A DNA stretch of 64,000 nucleotides, taken from assembly GCA_018195615.1 (NCBI GenBank), contig JAGTPG010000002.1, positions 5,449,501 to 5,513,500 of the forward strand. Reading direction: 5' to 3'. This document shows positions 26,913 through 35,650 of the stretch, in pieces; the stretch's first letter is position 1; every line of letters begins with the position of its first letter. The stretch is from Streptomyces tuirus. GTDB lineage: Bacteria; Actinomycetota; Actinomycetes; Streptomycetales; Streptomycetaceae. A program made the translations under genes and the position numbers. The notes below the pieces were generated by a model. That model saw nothing but the letters and a program-made list of their open reading frames with translations, was not told where the DNA came from and made no database searches.

Positions 26913-27183
26913 CGGGTGCCTCCCGGGCGGGGGTGTCGGTGCCGGCGCGGTAGATGCGCGCCCAGCGGTTGTAGAGCCAGCGGCCGACGCGGATGCGCTT
27001 GCCGGTCGCCTTGCAGCGGCGGCAGTCCTTGCCGCGCTTGAGTCGTCCCTTGCGGTCGTGCTTGAGGGCGTGGCCCATGCCGCGGCACTTGCGGCAGTCG
27101 CCGAACGGCGAGGCCACACACAGCCCGCTGTAACCGAACGTGATGGCTATCAGGCAGGCGATAGTAAGGAGAGTGGGGGTCAT
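26909..27183 (-). CDS. Small membrane-anchored Cys/Arg-rich protein, end probably frameshifted
   Basis: It starts MTPTLLTIACLIAITFGYSG, one N-terminal membrane anchor, followed by CRKCRGMGH, KRGKDCRRCKATGKR and a basic tail. The two CxxC pairs with nearby Gly resemble a DnaJ-type zinc centre. In its own frame the ORF runs on through downstream genes; one missing base in the run at 26922-26924 would end it at 26909 and overlap the next gene as ATGA. Function unknown; a transfer-linked role is inferred from position. Confidence 0.6.
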
Positions 27184-27233
27184 CAGGGGCCCTCCAGGCG
27201 GGTTTTCGGGGGTTTCCGCAGGTGGGGTGCTAT

Positions 27234-27312
27234 CCGCTAGCGGGCTGGTGGGAGCGGGTTTGGTGTGCTAGCGGGGGTGCTACCGGTAGCAGGTGTGGCT
27301 GCTACCGGTAGC
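27234..27312. repeat. Palindrome cluster after traB, candidate clt/operator region
   Basis: CCGCTAGCGG at 27234-27243, GCTAGC at about 27268, and two copies of the palindrome GCTACCGGTAGC near 27279-27290 and 27301-27312. It lies between the stop of the TraB-like gene and the next leftward gene. In Streptomyces plasmids the TraB recognition repeats (clt) lie near the traB 3' end; assignment here is by position only. Confidence 0.5.
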
Positions 27313-27324
27313 AGCGCGTAGGCG

Positions 27325-29502
27325 CTATGCGGCGCCCGGCTTTTCGTTACGCTCCGCAATCACCTTGAGGAGATCGGCGCGGACGATGCCCCGCCTCGTG
27401 GTGCGGGTGCCGTCGTCGGTGATACCGGCGACGTCGCGGGTGCGGATGCCGTGCGGCTTGAGCGCGGACGTGACGTTCTCGCCCTTCCAGCCGCCGTAGA
27501 TGTCGGGGCGGAGTTCGGCGAGTCGGGCGGCGATCCGCTCGTTCCACACCCGCTCTTCCTTCTCGCTCACCACGGCGGCGACGTCGGCGAGCAGGTCGTA
27601 GGCCGGGCCGGTGGCCTGATCGGGTGTCTCGCCGAGGGCGTAGCCGGACAGCAGTCCGGCCTTTTCGCGCACGGTGCGGGCGCGGGCGGCGATGGCTTCG
27701 GCTCCGGGGGCGTCGACGAATGCGGCGGAGACGATCCGGGCGTCGGCACCTTCGCCGACGAAGTAGTGCAGGCCTTTGTCTCCCCAGGCGAACATCGTGG
27801 CGCGCACGCCGCGCTTGTAGCTGGAGGTGCCGAGGACCATGTCGTTCTCGGTCTGGCCCATGACCTTCAGGCACCAGCGGGCGCCGGCGTTCGCGCTGAT
27901 GCCGGTGGGCAGGGACTTGGCGTCCGGGCGCTGGGTGGCCAGCAGCAGCACGATCCCGGTGGCCGGGCCGCGCTTGACCAGGTCGGTGGCGATTTCCTCG
28001 AACTCCTTGCCGTGGTCGGCGTGCTCGAAGAGGACCTGGCACTCATCCACGGCGATCACGATGGGGTGCAAACCGAGGGAGCGCTTGTCGGCGAGCGCGC
28101 TGGTCACCTTGGACTCGGGGCAGATGTCCCGGGGCAGTGAGCGGATCACCTTGGTGCGGCGGCGGAGTTCCTCGCGCAGGGCGCGGAAGTCGTTCAGCGC
28201 GTACTGGATCGTCTCGTCTTCCTCGCCGACACCGTGCCGGTGGGAGACCTTCTCGCCGACCGGGTCCAGGTCGCCGGTGCCCTTCATGTCGTAGCTGTGC
28301 AGCTCGGCGCGGGGGTCGAGGGCTGCGATGAGCAGCAGCAGACGCAGCAAGAACGTCTTGCCCATGCGGGGGATCGCGCCGATGACACCGGCGATGAACA
28401 TGAGCGTGACTTCGACCCAGCGTCCGCGCTGGTCCGTGCCGTAGGGCACGGGCTTGAACAGGTCGACAGTGCCGGACTTCAGCAGCGGCCACGCGGGCTT
28501 GGGCGCGGACTTCAGGTCCTGGTCACCGACCCACAGCACCAGGCGCCCGGTGTGCTCATCGGAGACGGCCTCAGGCCACACGCAGCCCAGCGGCCGGCGC
28601 AGACCCGACGCGAGCCGCTCCCTGCGTTCGATCACGTCGGTGACGGTCACGCCGAAGGGGAGGTTCCCTTCCGCGCGCCAGCCGGGGCCGTCGCGGGTGA
28701 TCGGGGCGGTGAACTCGAACCCGTCCCCTCCCTTGGCCTGAGCCTGATTGATCGCCGGAATGCCCAGCGAGCCGAGGGCGCGCAGCACGATGTCCGACGT
28801 CAGCTTGGACGCCTTGGGCACTTCCACCGCGCGGTGAATGACCGGGGCGTCGACCTTGCGGCCGTTGACGCCCAGCGCCAGCACCAGGGCGCCCACGGAC
28901 AGCACTTGCAGCCAGTCCGGGGCCAGCACGTACAGGGCGAGCGCCAGACCAAGTCCGACGAACATGCCCAGCACCGCAACCAAGGCGCGCAGCCTCACGC
29001 GGCGGTCGCGTTGCCGGGACAGCTTCAGGTACTCGGCCGCGTCCTCACGCCGCACGGCCGCCAGGCGGACCGGTTCGCCCTCGCGGTCGGCCATCCACCG
29101 CATGGTGCCGCCCACGAACCGCGCCAGCCCGGTCGGGGCCTGCATGGTCAGGCGGGCGGCGTAGACCGGGGAGCGCAGGGCGTGGTAGCCGATGGTGTGC
29201 GCGTAGTGGCGGGCCACCCACGCCGACGCGGTCTTGAGTTCCGCCACCGACCGCAGCCAGAGAGGGACGACCGGGCGCCGCTTGGCAGCAGCGAGCCGAC
29301 CCAGGTAACCGGGCCCCGCCTTGGCCGTGCCCGGCTTGTCGACCATGACGGGCGTGGTCGGGTCGTCTGACTCGGCGTCGGCCGGGGCGGGTTCGCGGGC
29401 GGCACGGGCCTTGTCCAGGTCGACCACATCGGCCCCGCGGTCGGCGGCCATCTCGGCTTCCAGCCGGTTGAACAGTTCGTGGTCGTCGTCGGGATGCTTC
29501 AC
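27325..29502 (-). CDS. traB: FtsK/SpoIIIE-type conjugal DNA translocase (TraB-like)
   Basis: 725 residues from the GTG at 29502. An N-terminal membrane region has two spans (ALVAVLGMFVGLGLALALYV and VLSVGALVLALG). The motor domain has Walker A AGVIGAIPRMGKTFLL at about residue 375 and Walker B PIVIAVDECQVLF at about 480, then ATQRPDAKSLP. A C-terminal winged-helix region ending near KPHGIRTRDVAGI could read a specific DNA repeat. TraB-like proteins alone move double-stranded DNA between Streptomyces mycelia. GAAGGAACCTTC precedes the start. Confidence 0.9.
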   Translation of the reverse strand: MKHPDDDHELFNRLEAEMAADRGADVVDLDKARAAREPAPADAESDDPTTPVMVDKPGTAKAGPGYLGRLAAAKRRPVVPLWLRSVAELKTASAWVARHYAHTIGYHALRSPVYAARLTMQAPTGLARFVGGTMRWMADREGEPVRLAAVRREDAAEYLKLSRQRDRRVRLRALVAVLGMFVGLGLALALYVLAPDWLQVLSVGALVLALGVNGRKVDAPVIHRAVEVPKASKLTSDIVLRALGSLGIPAINQAQAKGGDGFEFTAPITRDGPGWRAEGNLPFGVTVTDVIERRERLASGLRRPLGCVWPEAVSDEHTGRLVLWVGDQDLKSAPKPAWPLLKSGTVDLFKPVPYGTDQRGRWVEVTLMFIAGVIGAIPRMGKTFLLRLLLLIAALDPRAELHSYDMKGTGDLDPVGEKVSHRHGVGEEDETIQYALNDFRALREELRRRTKVIRSLPRDICPESKVTSALADKRSLGLHPIVIAVDECQVLFEHADHGKEFEEIATDLVKRGPATGIVLLLATQRPDAKSLPTGISANAGARWCLKVMGQTENDMVLGTSSYKRGVRATMFAWGDKGLHYFVGEGADARIVSAAFVDAPGAEAIAARARTVREKAGLLSGYALGETPDQATGPAYDLLADVAAVVSEKEERVWNERIAARLAELRPDIYGGWKGENVTSALKPHGIRTRDVAGITDDGTRTTRRGIVRADLLKVIAERNEKPGAA

Positions 29503-29582
29503 TGAAGGTTCCTTCCAGTGGGAGGGATGAGCGGGCCCGGCCGGCTGCTGTGGAAGGTGAGCGGCCGGGCCCGTTACGTCGA

Positions 29583-29921
29583 TCAAGCGGCGTGCTGGGT
29601 GTCGGGATAGGCGCAGGTCACGCACGTGCCGAGTGACGCGGGGATGACGTAGCCCGCATCGCGACTGCACTGCGGGCAAATGCGGCGGGCGGCGTTCGCC
29701 TTGGCCAGGGCCGCCCACCGGCCCGGGGTCATGGGGCGGACTGGCTTGGCCTGGTCGACGCGGTAGAGGTAGGCGACCAGCGGTTCACGTCGGCGGCGGG
29801 GGCGTTCGAGCTGAGCGGCCACGTCCTGCCCGCCGGGCCTCAGCCCTCTCGCGCGCAGTTGACGCCGGGTGGCCAATCCGTCCGGCGCGAACTTCCACCG
29901 GTAGACGGGTAAGGCGCCCAT
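29583..29921 (-). CDS. RRQL-motif zinc-binding protein
   Basis: A 112-residue protein starting MGALPVYRWKFAPDGLATRRQL. The RRQLRARGLRPGGQ motif at about 19-32 and two Cys pairs (ICPQCSRD, TCVTCAY) match the small zinc-binding proteins with an RRQL motif found in AICEs and Streptomyces plasmids. Its ATG overlaps the stop of the upstream coiled-coil gene (TGATG); a GTG three bases earlier is also possible. The role is not established. Confidence 0.7.
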   Translation of the reverse strand: MGALPVYRWKFAPDGLATRRQLRARGLRPGGQDVAAQLERPRRRREPLVAYLYRVDQAKPVRPMTPGRWAALAKANAARRICPQCSRDAGYVIPASLGTCVTCAYPDTQHAA

Positions 29922-30931
29922 CACTGACCGGCGATCGCGAGATCAGCGCGACTGCCGGCGGCGGGGTCGCGGTGCTCGGCGTAGCGGTGGGAGACCCAGC
30001 CGACCGACCAGCCGCACAGCTCCGCCGCCTGACGTACCGACAGGCTCGACTCGAACGCGGCGCCTACGATCCGGCGCGCCTCGCCCTCCGGCAGCTTGCC
30101 CTCAGCCGGGCCACGCTCCAGCAGCGCGGCGCGTTCACGGGCCGCACGTTCCTCACGCTCGCGGCGTTCACGCTCCGCCTGCTCGGCGCGCTCGCGCTGC
30201 TCGGCCTCGGCCCGCTGCCGAGCCTGCTGTTCACGCCTCAGCCGCTCTTGTTCACGCTGTTCACGCTCGCGTTCACGGCGTTCACGAGCCTCCCGTTCGG
30301 CAGTCTCAGCCCGCTCGCGGGCTTCGCGCTCCTCGCGGCGCTGCCGCTCCTCCCGCTCCGCCTGCTCGCGGGCCAAAGCGGCTTCGTGTTCACGCTGTTC
30401 ACGCGCCAACTGCGCGGCGTGCTCGCGCTCCTCCCGCGCCTCGGCACGGGCCTGCTCGGCACGCTCCCGTGCCGCCTGCTCGCGCCGTTCCCGCTCGGCT
30501 TTCTGCTCGGCTTCCAGGGCCGCCACGGCGCGGGCGATGGCCCGCCGGTAGGCCAGGCTGGTTTCCGCCGTGACGATCAGCAGCAGCGGAGCCACCGAGT
30601 GGACAGCCACGCCGACCAGGTCTTTCTTCAGTGCGGAGTCGGCCGTGTTGAGGGCGAGGGTCATCAGGCCGGTCATCCAGCGCAGGGTGATGGGCCAGCG
30701 TCCGCCGTTGCCGCCCAGGCGGGCCAGCACGTCATCGAGCTTGACCACGATGACCACCGCCGCGTCGACCACGAGCGGCAGGATCGGGGCCGTCCAGTCC
30801 CACGCTTCGGCCGTGTGCTTGGCCATCAGCGGCGTGACCGTGAGGATCGAGTACAGCATCGCCCCACACACGATCAGCCACGTGCCGCCCGACAGGGCGC
30901 GCTCTGCTGAACGGGTCTGAACACTGTTCAC
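29921..30931 (-). CDS. DUF2637-type SpdB-like membrane protein with long charged helix and HTH
   Basis: 336 residues from a GTG. The N-terminal 120 residues have four membrane spans (GTWLIVCGAMLYSILTV, APILPLVVDAAVVIVVK, and two more). Residues 135-275 or so are an almost uninterrupted Glu/Arg/Ala helix rich in EREREQ patterns, likely a rigid single helix or coiled coil. The C-terminal 50 residues include a HTH-like SVRQAAELCGWSVGWVSHRY. DUF2637 proteins are common in AICEs and plasmids beside tra and are called SpdB or transfer proteins. It is in the transfer operon. Confidence 0.75.
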   Translation of the reverse strand: MNSVQTRSAERALSGGTWLIVCGAMLYSILTVTPLMAKHTAEAWDWTAPILPLVVDAAVVIVVKLDDVLARLGGNGGRWPITLRWMTGLMTLALNTADSALKKDLVGVAVHSVAPLLLIVTAETSLAYRRAIARAVAALEAEQKAERERREQAARERAEQARAEAREEREHAAQLAREQREHEAALAREQAEREERQRREEREARERAETAEREARERREREREQREQERLRREQQARQRAEAEQRERAEQAERERREREERAARERAALLERGPAEGKLPEGEARRIVGAAFESSLSVRQAAELCGWSVGWVSHRYAEHRDPAAGSRADLAIAGQ

Positions 30932-31461
30932 GCTGCCCCCTCGATCGGCTTGCGGTCGGGCATGTGCGCGCGGCGGAAGCCGTTGGAGGCGGCGTTGTAG
31001 ATGAACGCCTCACACCGCCACATGGACGCGGACGCCGGGCGTTCACCGGCAGGCACCCACACAGCGGTCGGCGAGGTGCCGTGGGTGGCGGTGTCGGCGT
31101 AGGCGTCCTCGCGGCTGGCGTAGATGGTGTGCGGCTCGCCGTAGTGCAGCAGCACCGTCAGCGTGCGCCCCTCCATCGACTCGCCCTCCAACCGCTCCCG
31201 CAGCCGGCGGATCTCGATGTCCTTCAGCAGCAGCTCCTGCTGCGCGGCGGACAGCTCCGCCACCGCGCCGGCCAGGATCTCGCCCACCTCGGCCGTGGCA
31301 GCCTCCGCCCGCTCCGCGCGATCGGTGACAGCGAAGAGCTCCTGTACGTGGCGGCCCCAGGCGGCATCCGCCTGCTCCTGCGTGTCCCGGGCGCGGGTGC
31401 GTGCCTGCTCGGTCTCCCGCTCCAGCCGACGCAGACGGCCGGCGGTCACGATGCGGATCAT
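30928..31461 (-). CDS. Hypothetical AICE protein with coiled coil
   Basis: 177 residues starting MIRIVTAGRLRRLERETEQA. The first 100 residues are heptad-like charged helix; the rest has a globular look (LTVLLHYGEPHTIYASREDA, then VWVPAGERPASASMWRCEAF). It overlaps the next gene's GTG by 4 bp (30928-30931) and the previous gene by 4 bp, so the set is one operon. No function recognised. Confidence 0.7.
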   Translation of the reverse strand: MIRIVTAGRLRRLERETEQARTRARDTQEQADAAWGRHVQELFAVTDRAERAEAATAEVGEILAGAVAELSAAQQELLLKDIEIRRLRERLEGESMEGRTLTVLLHYGEPHTIYASREDAYADTATHGTSPTAVWVPAGERPASASMWRCEAFIYNAASNGFRRAHMPDRKPIEGAA

Positions 31462-31787
31462 GCCGCACCCCCAATGAGCTCCGGGGCGCATGCGTCGCTG
31501 TAACCGGTCAACTCCAGCGCGGCTCCCGCGAAGTCGACGGACGCCTTCAGCACGCGCGTCCGGCCGTCGCCCTGCTCGCGGTAGACCACCTCGTCCGGGG
31601 AGATGCCCATCGCCTCCCGCCAGACCTCGAAGTCCGGCAGGCCGCGGTGGAAGCTCAGCTCCAGCCGGTCCGGGAAGATGGGGGACACATGCACGTCCGG
31701 CGCGGGAAGGTGGCTGAAGTCCACGGCCAGCAGGCGCAGCGCCCGCAGCGGTACGGCCAGGCCGTCCAGCGTCAGGTCCTCGTTCAC
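31458..31787 (-). CDS. Hypothetical AICE protein
   Basis: 109 residues from GTG 31787 (MNEDLTLDGLAVPLRALRLL). A compact mixed alpha/beta sequence with FPDRLELSFHRGLPDFEVW and REQGDGRTRVLKASVDFAG. It sits in the same operon with 4-bp overlaps on both sides. No family function known to me. Confidence 0.65.
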   Translation of the reverse strand: MNEDLTLDGLAVPLRALRLLAVDFSHLPAPDVHVSPIFPDRLELSFHRGLPDFEVWREAMGISPDEVVYREQGDGRTRVLKASVDFAGAALELTGYSDACAPELIGGAA

Positions 31788-32050
31788 GCCCCCACCTCCG
31801 TCACCGTGCGGGTCTGGTTGGTGAGCTCGCGACGGGTGGCCAGCACCTTGCGTCGGGCCCGGCGCAGCCGCCGCGCGTCCAGCTCGGTCACCGGCCGGTC
31901 CATGAGGCTGATCCGAACGTCCAGCTCCTCGACCTCCGCGCGGATCAGCGGCATCTCGGCGTCGATGGCGTCCAGCTCCGCGTCCGTCGGCTCGCGATCC
32001 TGCTCGGTCGCGTCGATGTCGGACAGCAGGTGAAGGGGGAGAATCTTCAT
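31784..32050 (-). CDS. DUF6284-like small acidic/basic protein
   Basis: 88 residues starting MKILPLHLLSDIDATEQDRE. The pattern REPTDAELDAIDAEMPLI, then ELDARRLRRARRKVLATRRE, resembles the DUF6284 family common in Streptomyces plasmids and AICEs. It is the first gene of the leftward transfer operon, so its upstream region (32051 onward) should hold the operon promoter. Function unknown. Confidence 0.65.
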   Translation of the reverse strand: MKILPLHLLSDIDATEQDREPTDAELDAIDAEMPLIRAEVEELDVRISLMDRPVTELDARRLRRARRKVLATRRELTNQTRTVTEVGA

Positions 32051-32754
32051 GGGTCGTGTTCCTCTCGAAGTGTGGAACGGCCCGAACGCGGCTCCCGGGT
32101 GGCACCCCGGGGGCCGCTTGCCGTTGAAGCCGGAAACGTCTCGGCTCCCCACGCCCCGCCCGTACGGCCCCCGCGCGGTACGCGGGCCCGGACGGGCGAG
32201 GGAGGCAACCGGCCGCAGCGCTAGCCGCTGCGATGGCAGGTAGAGAGCGGACCGGATCGGCCGCGAGCGTGCGTTCCACTCACGAACCCGGGTGACGTAC
32301 TGGCGCCCGCCGGCCGGTCCATCGCGGCGGCGCCCAAGGTCTTCGTCGGTGCACTGGAATGCCTCTCAGGCGAGATCAACAGGGATGAAGCACTGCAAGG
32401 GGGACCACGTCCCCACCCTCCGGCCGTTGCTCGCGGTCACCGGGCCACCTCGCCAGTCGGGCCGAAGCCCTGTCCCCTGGCCTTCAGCGGGATTGCAGCG
32501 TCCCCGCCTTCTGCGCATGCGGCATGAAGCCGCCTTCCGACCGAGGTGTTGCGCTCGCTGCAGTACCTGTTTTACAGGTACTGCACGAGGGTCCGTCAAG
32601 TGCGTCGACGGAACCTCTTGACTTTCGCGCCGGAACTTCTTGGCGCACATTCAGAATCGCTGCAGGCCAGGGGAGTTGGTTACCCCGCACGTAGACAGCT
32701 CGCGGTCTTCTGGCTACGGTCAAGAAGTCCCTAGAAGTCCCTAAGGGGGTGCAG
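32051..32754. promoter_or_regulatory. Divergent 704-bp intergenic region of the AICE
   Basis: It lies between the leftward transfer operon and the rightward XRE-PLD gene, and no ORF in it looks real. It contains a GC hairpin at about 32095-32113 (CCCGGG arms), a perfect inverted repeat at 32560-32584, a second GTCAAG/CTTGAC pair at about 32597-32624, and a doubled AAGTCCCTA motif at about 32725-32743 just before the XRE start. This is the likely control region of transfer. Confidence 0.65.
32560..32584. promoter_or_regulatory. Perfect operator-like inverted repeat
   Basis: 11-bp arms GCAGTACCTGT and ACAGGTACTGC separated by TTT. Its symmetry and place between divergent genes make it a good binding site for a dimeric repressor; the element's GntR protein (34544-35059) or XRE protein are candidates. 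Confidence 0.7.
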
Positions 32755-33513
32755 ATGTCGAACGAGCGTTTACGGTCCGCCCTCCTCGCCCGCGGCATGA
32801 CCGTGCAGAGCCTCGCCGAAGAGATCGGCGTCATCCCGAAGACGGTCGAACGCTGGATCACGCAGGGCAAAGTTCCGTACCGGCGTCACCAGTACGCAAC
32901 GGCGGCGGTGCTGAACGTCGACGTGACGACGCTGTGGGACGACAGCCGCGCTGTCGAAACGGCCGCGGACCTGACCAAGGCCGAGATCGTGGCTGTCTAC
33001 CCCCACCGGCACGTCGTGCCGTCAGCCCTCTGGCGCCAGATGTGCGAGCGCGCCACGGAGCGCATCGACATCCTCGTGTACGCCGGCATCTACCTCGCGG
33101 AGGACCCTCTCTTCTTCTCGACGCTGAAGGAGAAGGCTGAGAGCGGTGTCCGCATCCGAGTGCTCATGGGTGATCCAGAGTGCGAAGCCGTCATCCGACG
33201 CGGCATCGACGAAGGTCACCGCATCATGGATGGCAAGATCCGCAATGCGCTGGTCAACTACCGCCCACTGTTTACCAGCAACCCCGATATCGCCTTCCGC
33301 CTGCACGACACGGTGCTTTACAACTCGATCTACCGTGCTGATGAAGAGATGTTGGCCAACACGCACGTGTACGGCATCGGCGCCTACATGGCACCGGTGT
33401 TCCACCTGCGGCGACTCCCCGGAGGTGGTCTATTCGACACCTTCGCTAATAGCGTTCAGCAGACCTGGGAAGGCGCCAGGCCAGTAACCGAACGCGACAT
33501 CACGGGAGCTTGA
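32755..33513 (+). CDS. XRE regulator with C-terminal PLD-like domain
   Basis: 252 residues starting MSNERLRSALLARG. The HTH covers residues 1-50 (VQSLAEEIGVIPKTVERWITQG). The rest resembles the phospholipase D-like domain of DUF5919 proteins (ERIDILVYAGIYLAEDPLFF, RIRVLMGDPECEAV), without an obvious full HKD motif. AAGGGGG stands just before the ATG at 32755; a GTG at 32749 is also in frame. It begins a rightward pair with the Nudix gene, 2 bp apart. It may sense a nucleotide-like ligand. Confidence 0.75.
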   Translation: MSNERLRSALLARGMTVQSLAEEIGVIPKTVERWITQGKVPYRRHQYATAAVLNVDVTTLWDDSRAVETAADLTKAEIVAVYPHRHVVPSALWRQMCERATERIDILVYAGIYLAEDPLFFSTLKEKAESGVRIRVLMGDPECEAVIRRGIDEGHRIMDGKIRNALVNYRPLFTSNPDIAFRLHDTVLYNSIYRADEEMLANTHVYGIGAYMAPVFHLRRLPGGGLFDTFANSVQQTWEGARPVTERDITGA

Positions 33514-33515
33514 CC

Positions 33516-33988
33516 ATGGGACGTATCGACTACCTGCACGATCCGGACGCCCCGCCGGCCAACTCCGTTGTACCGTCCGTCGTTGCGTTCGTGCAGAACG
33601 ACAAGGGGCAAGTACTGATGATCCAGCGGTCTGACAACGGACGCTGGGCACTCCCCGGCGGTGGTCACGACGTGGGGGAGTCCATCAGTGACACCGTCGT
33701 GCGGGAAGTCTGGGAAGAGACCGGCATCCGCGCCGAGGTCGTCGACGTGTCGGGGCTCTACACCGACCCTGGGCACGTCATGCAGTACGACGACGGTGAA
33801 GTCCGCCAGCAGTTCAGCATCTGCTTCCGTGCGCGGCCGGTCGGGGGGAACTCCGTACGAGCAACGAGACGACTCAGGTCCGCTGGGTCGACCCGGCGGA
33901 GCTGGAGGCATTGGACGTGCACCCCACGATGCGGCTCCGGATTGAGCACGCGATGGACCGGACGCGGACGGCGGCCTACATCGGCTGA
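33516..33988 (+). CDS. Nudix hydrolase, one apparent frameshift
   Basis: About 157 residues when repaired, starting MGRIDYLHDPDAPPA. The Nudix box GGHDVGESISDTVVREVWEE is complete (G-x5-E-x7-REVxEE). The C-terminus lies in another frame after the G run at 33843-33848: adding one G gives ELRTSNETTQVRWVDPAEL and the end TRTAAYIG at 33988. Nudix (nud) genes are recurrent AICE members. It converges with the HD gene, overlapping its 3' end by 13 bp. Confidence 0.82.
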
Positions 33989-34542
33989 CGCTTCGCGGCG
34001 GCGACTCGTTCAAGGACGCGGCATGTGCAGTCGAGGATCTCCGGTTCGGCCCGGCGGATGAACTTGCCGATCAGACTGTCCGGGCCGTAGCGCCCGGTGA
34101 TCTCGTTGATCCGATCAATGGGGTTCGTCGGCGTGCCGTCCGGGGTGGTGCTCATGTCGCAGTAGCAGAGCGCATCGTTCAGGTGCTCGCTCTCGCGAGG
34201 GAACTCACCCACCAGTTCCGCGTGCAGCCCGCGTGCCTCTGCCTCAAGCCACGAGCAGGAGTGGTGAGCCACCAGATTGGTCACCCGTTCGTCGGCGTCG
34301 GCGACGTCCCGCAGGTAGCGCGCGCCGTCCAGCGGATGAAAGCCCGTCTTGGCCAGGTCCGGTGCGTAGCCGATGTCGTGCAGAACGGCAGCGGCCTCCA
34401 ACAGGTCCGCGTCCTGGTCGAGAACGAGCGCGATCGTACGTGCCCTCTGGGCGACCCCTAGGCAGTGCTGCCAGCGTCGTGGCAACGGCTCAGCGAGCAG
34501 GGACTCGGCCAGGGGATAGGCCCACTCCGTCAACGTCGGCAA
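33976..34542 (-). CDS. HD-domain phosphohydrolase
   Basis: About 188 residues from TTG 34542 (LPTLTEWAYPLAESLL); no ATG or GTG fits without running into the GntR gene. The HD motif is in AAAVLHDIGYAPD, followed by GFHPLDGARYLRD and VAHHSC, the metal-binding His pattern of small HD hydrolases. It is immediately downstream of the GntR gene. With the Nudix enzyme it suggests hydrolysis of nucleotides during transfer or stress; the substrate is unknown. Confidence 0.75.
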   Translation of the reverse strand: MPTLTEWAYPLAESLLAEPLPRRWQHCLGVAQRARTIALVLDQDADLLEAAAVLHDIGYAPDLAKTGFHPLDGARYLRDVADADERVTNLVAHHSCSWLEAEARGLHAELVGEFPRESEHLNDALCYCDMSTTPDGTPTNPIDRINEITGRYGPDSLIGKFIRRAEPEILDCTCRVLERVAAAKRQPM

Positions 34543-34543
34543 G

Positions 34544-35059
34544 CTAGGAACGCTCCTCTCGCGCCGGCACGGCGCGGACCGTCCGCACCTTGCCCTGTCC
34601 TCCACCGGCCAGCAGGCCAGCGGCTTCTAGCTTCTCCAGTGCCTTTGTCACGGTCGGACGTGAGACCCCGAACCGTTCGGCCAGCATGGAAGCGCTCGGG
34701 AACGCTTCCCCTACTTCGAATCCCTCAGTCGCGATGATCTCTGCCAACCGCTGATCGAGCGGGCGCCGGTCGACTCGCACGCCCGCCCGCAGGACGCGCC
34801 ACCGCTCGCCCGGCACCGGTTCGGCCATGCCCTCCTGGCGCAGCACGCCGAACGCACGGAGGGCGACCCCGCGCGAAACCTTGTAGTCGCGCATCACCTC
34901 AGCCAGGGACGGGAGCACCGTCATGTCCGGGTCGCTCTCGATCTGCCTCTTCACTGAGTCGGCAATCCGTAGGAAGGTGCCCGAGGGTTGGCCTGCTGCG
35001 ACACTCGCTCTCCCTATCCATTCACCCGTGGTAACCCCAAGACTCCCATGACTGGCCAC
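34544..35059 (-). CDS. GntR-family regulator (KorSA-like)
   Basis: 171 residues if started at 35059. It contains two GntR-like winged-helix segments: PSLAEVMRDYKVSRGVALRAFGVL and PSASMLAERFGVSRPTVTKALEKL, each followed by a beta-wing (AEPVPGERWRV, LLAGGGQGKVRTV). AICEs commonly encode a GntR repressor (KorSA in pSAM2) that silences transfer and replication; that role is inferred here. The true start may lie a little inside. Confidence 0.75.
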   Translation of the reverse strand: MASHGSLGVTTGEWIGRASVAAGQPSGTFLRIADSVKRQIESDPDMTVLPSLAEVMRDYKVSRGVALRAFGVLRQEGMAEPVPGERWRVLRAGVRVDRRPLDQRLAEIIATEGFEVGEAFPSASMLAERFGVSRPTVTKALEKLEAAGLLAGGGQGKVRTVRAVPAREERS

Positions 35060-35640
35060 CGCTGCGGAGTGGGCCCGTACCAGGCGGCGCGGAAAGGCCG
35101 GCGAAACCTCGGGCCAGGAGTCGTTGCGGCGCCCGAGGGAGCGTCGCAGCGAAGTAGTCGACGCGGCTGGCCCCCTCGACCGCGCACGAACGATCCCGTC
35201 TCAGACAGTGCAGGACTTCTGGGTCACCGTGGCGGGATTTACTTCACCGGGCACACGGTGTCTCTCATCGACGTCATCGGCGATCCCCTCTTCCGCAAGC
35301 TCTTCGAGAAGGACAAGGTGTTGCTCCACCGTTCCGACGAGGACGACATGGTCAGGTAGTCCATACAGCGCGGCCTCGACAGGGGCGTGTCGTCCCGATT
35401 ACGCCTGATTTTCAGTGTGAGGTGCGTCACGCCGATCGCTTGCGATTGGGTGAATTGCCTGCCCACAAGGCACCCACTCTGACCTGCGCCTTTGCTGCCG
35501 ATCGGACTGTCAGTGCCGTGCGGTATAGGGGAGACCCCTAACAGGACCGTTTTGGCATCTGGTTCAGCGTCCACACCCGACTTCGGTGTCAGTCGGGCGC
35601 CGTAGGGTGATGTGCATTCGTTGCCCTTCGGACGACGATG
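35060..35640. other. Non-coding or unrecognised stretch
   Basis: About 580 bp upstream of the GntR gene. The short ORFs here have no recognisable domains and poor codon structure. It probably holds the GntR promoter (leftward) and promoter sequences for the small genes to the right. Confidence 0.4.
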
Positions 35641-35650
35641 GGAGGCCCAC

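Noticed and set aside
30180..30480. Apparent GTTCACG direct-repeat array
   Set aside because: It is the codon repeat of the Glu/Arg-rich helix in the DUF2637 protein seen from the + strand, not an operator or CRISPR.
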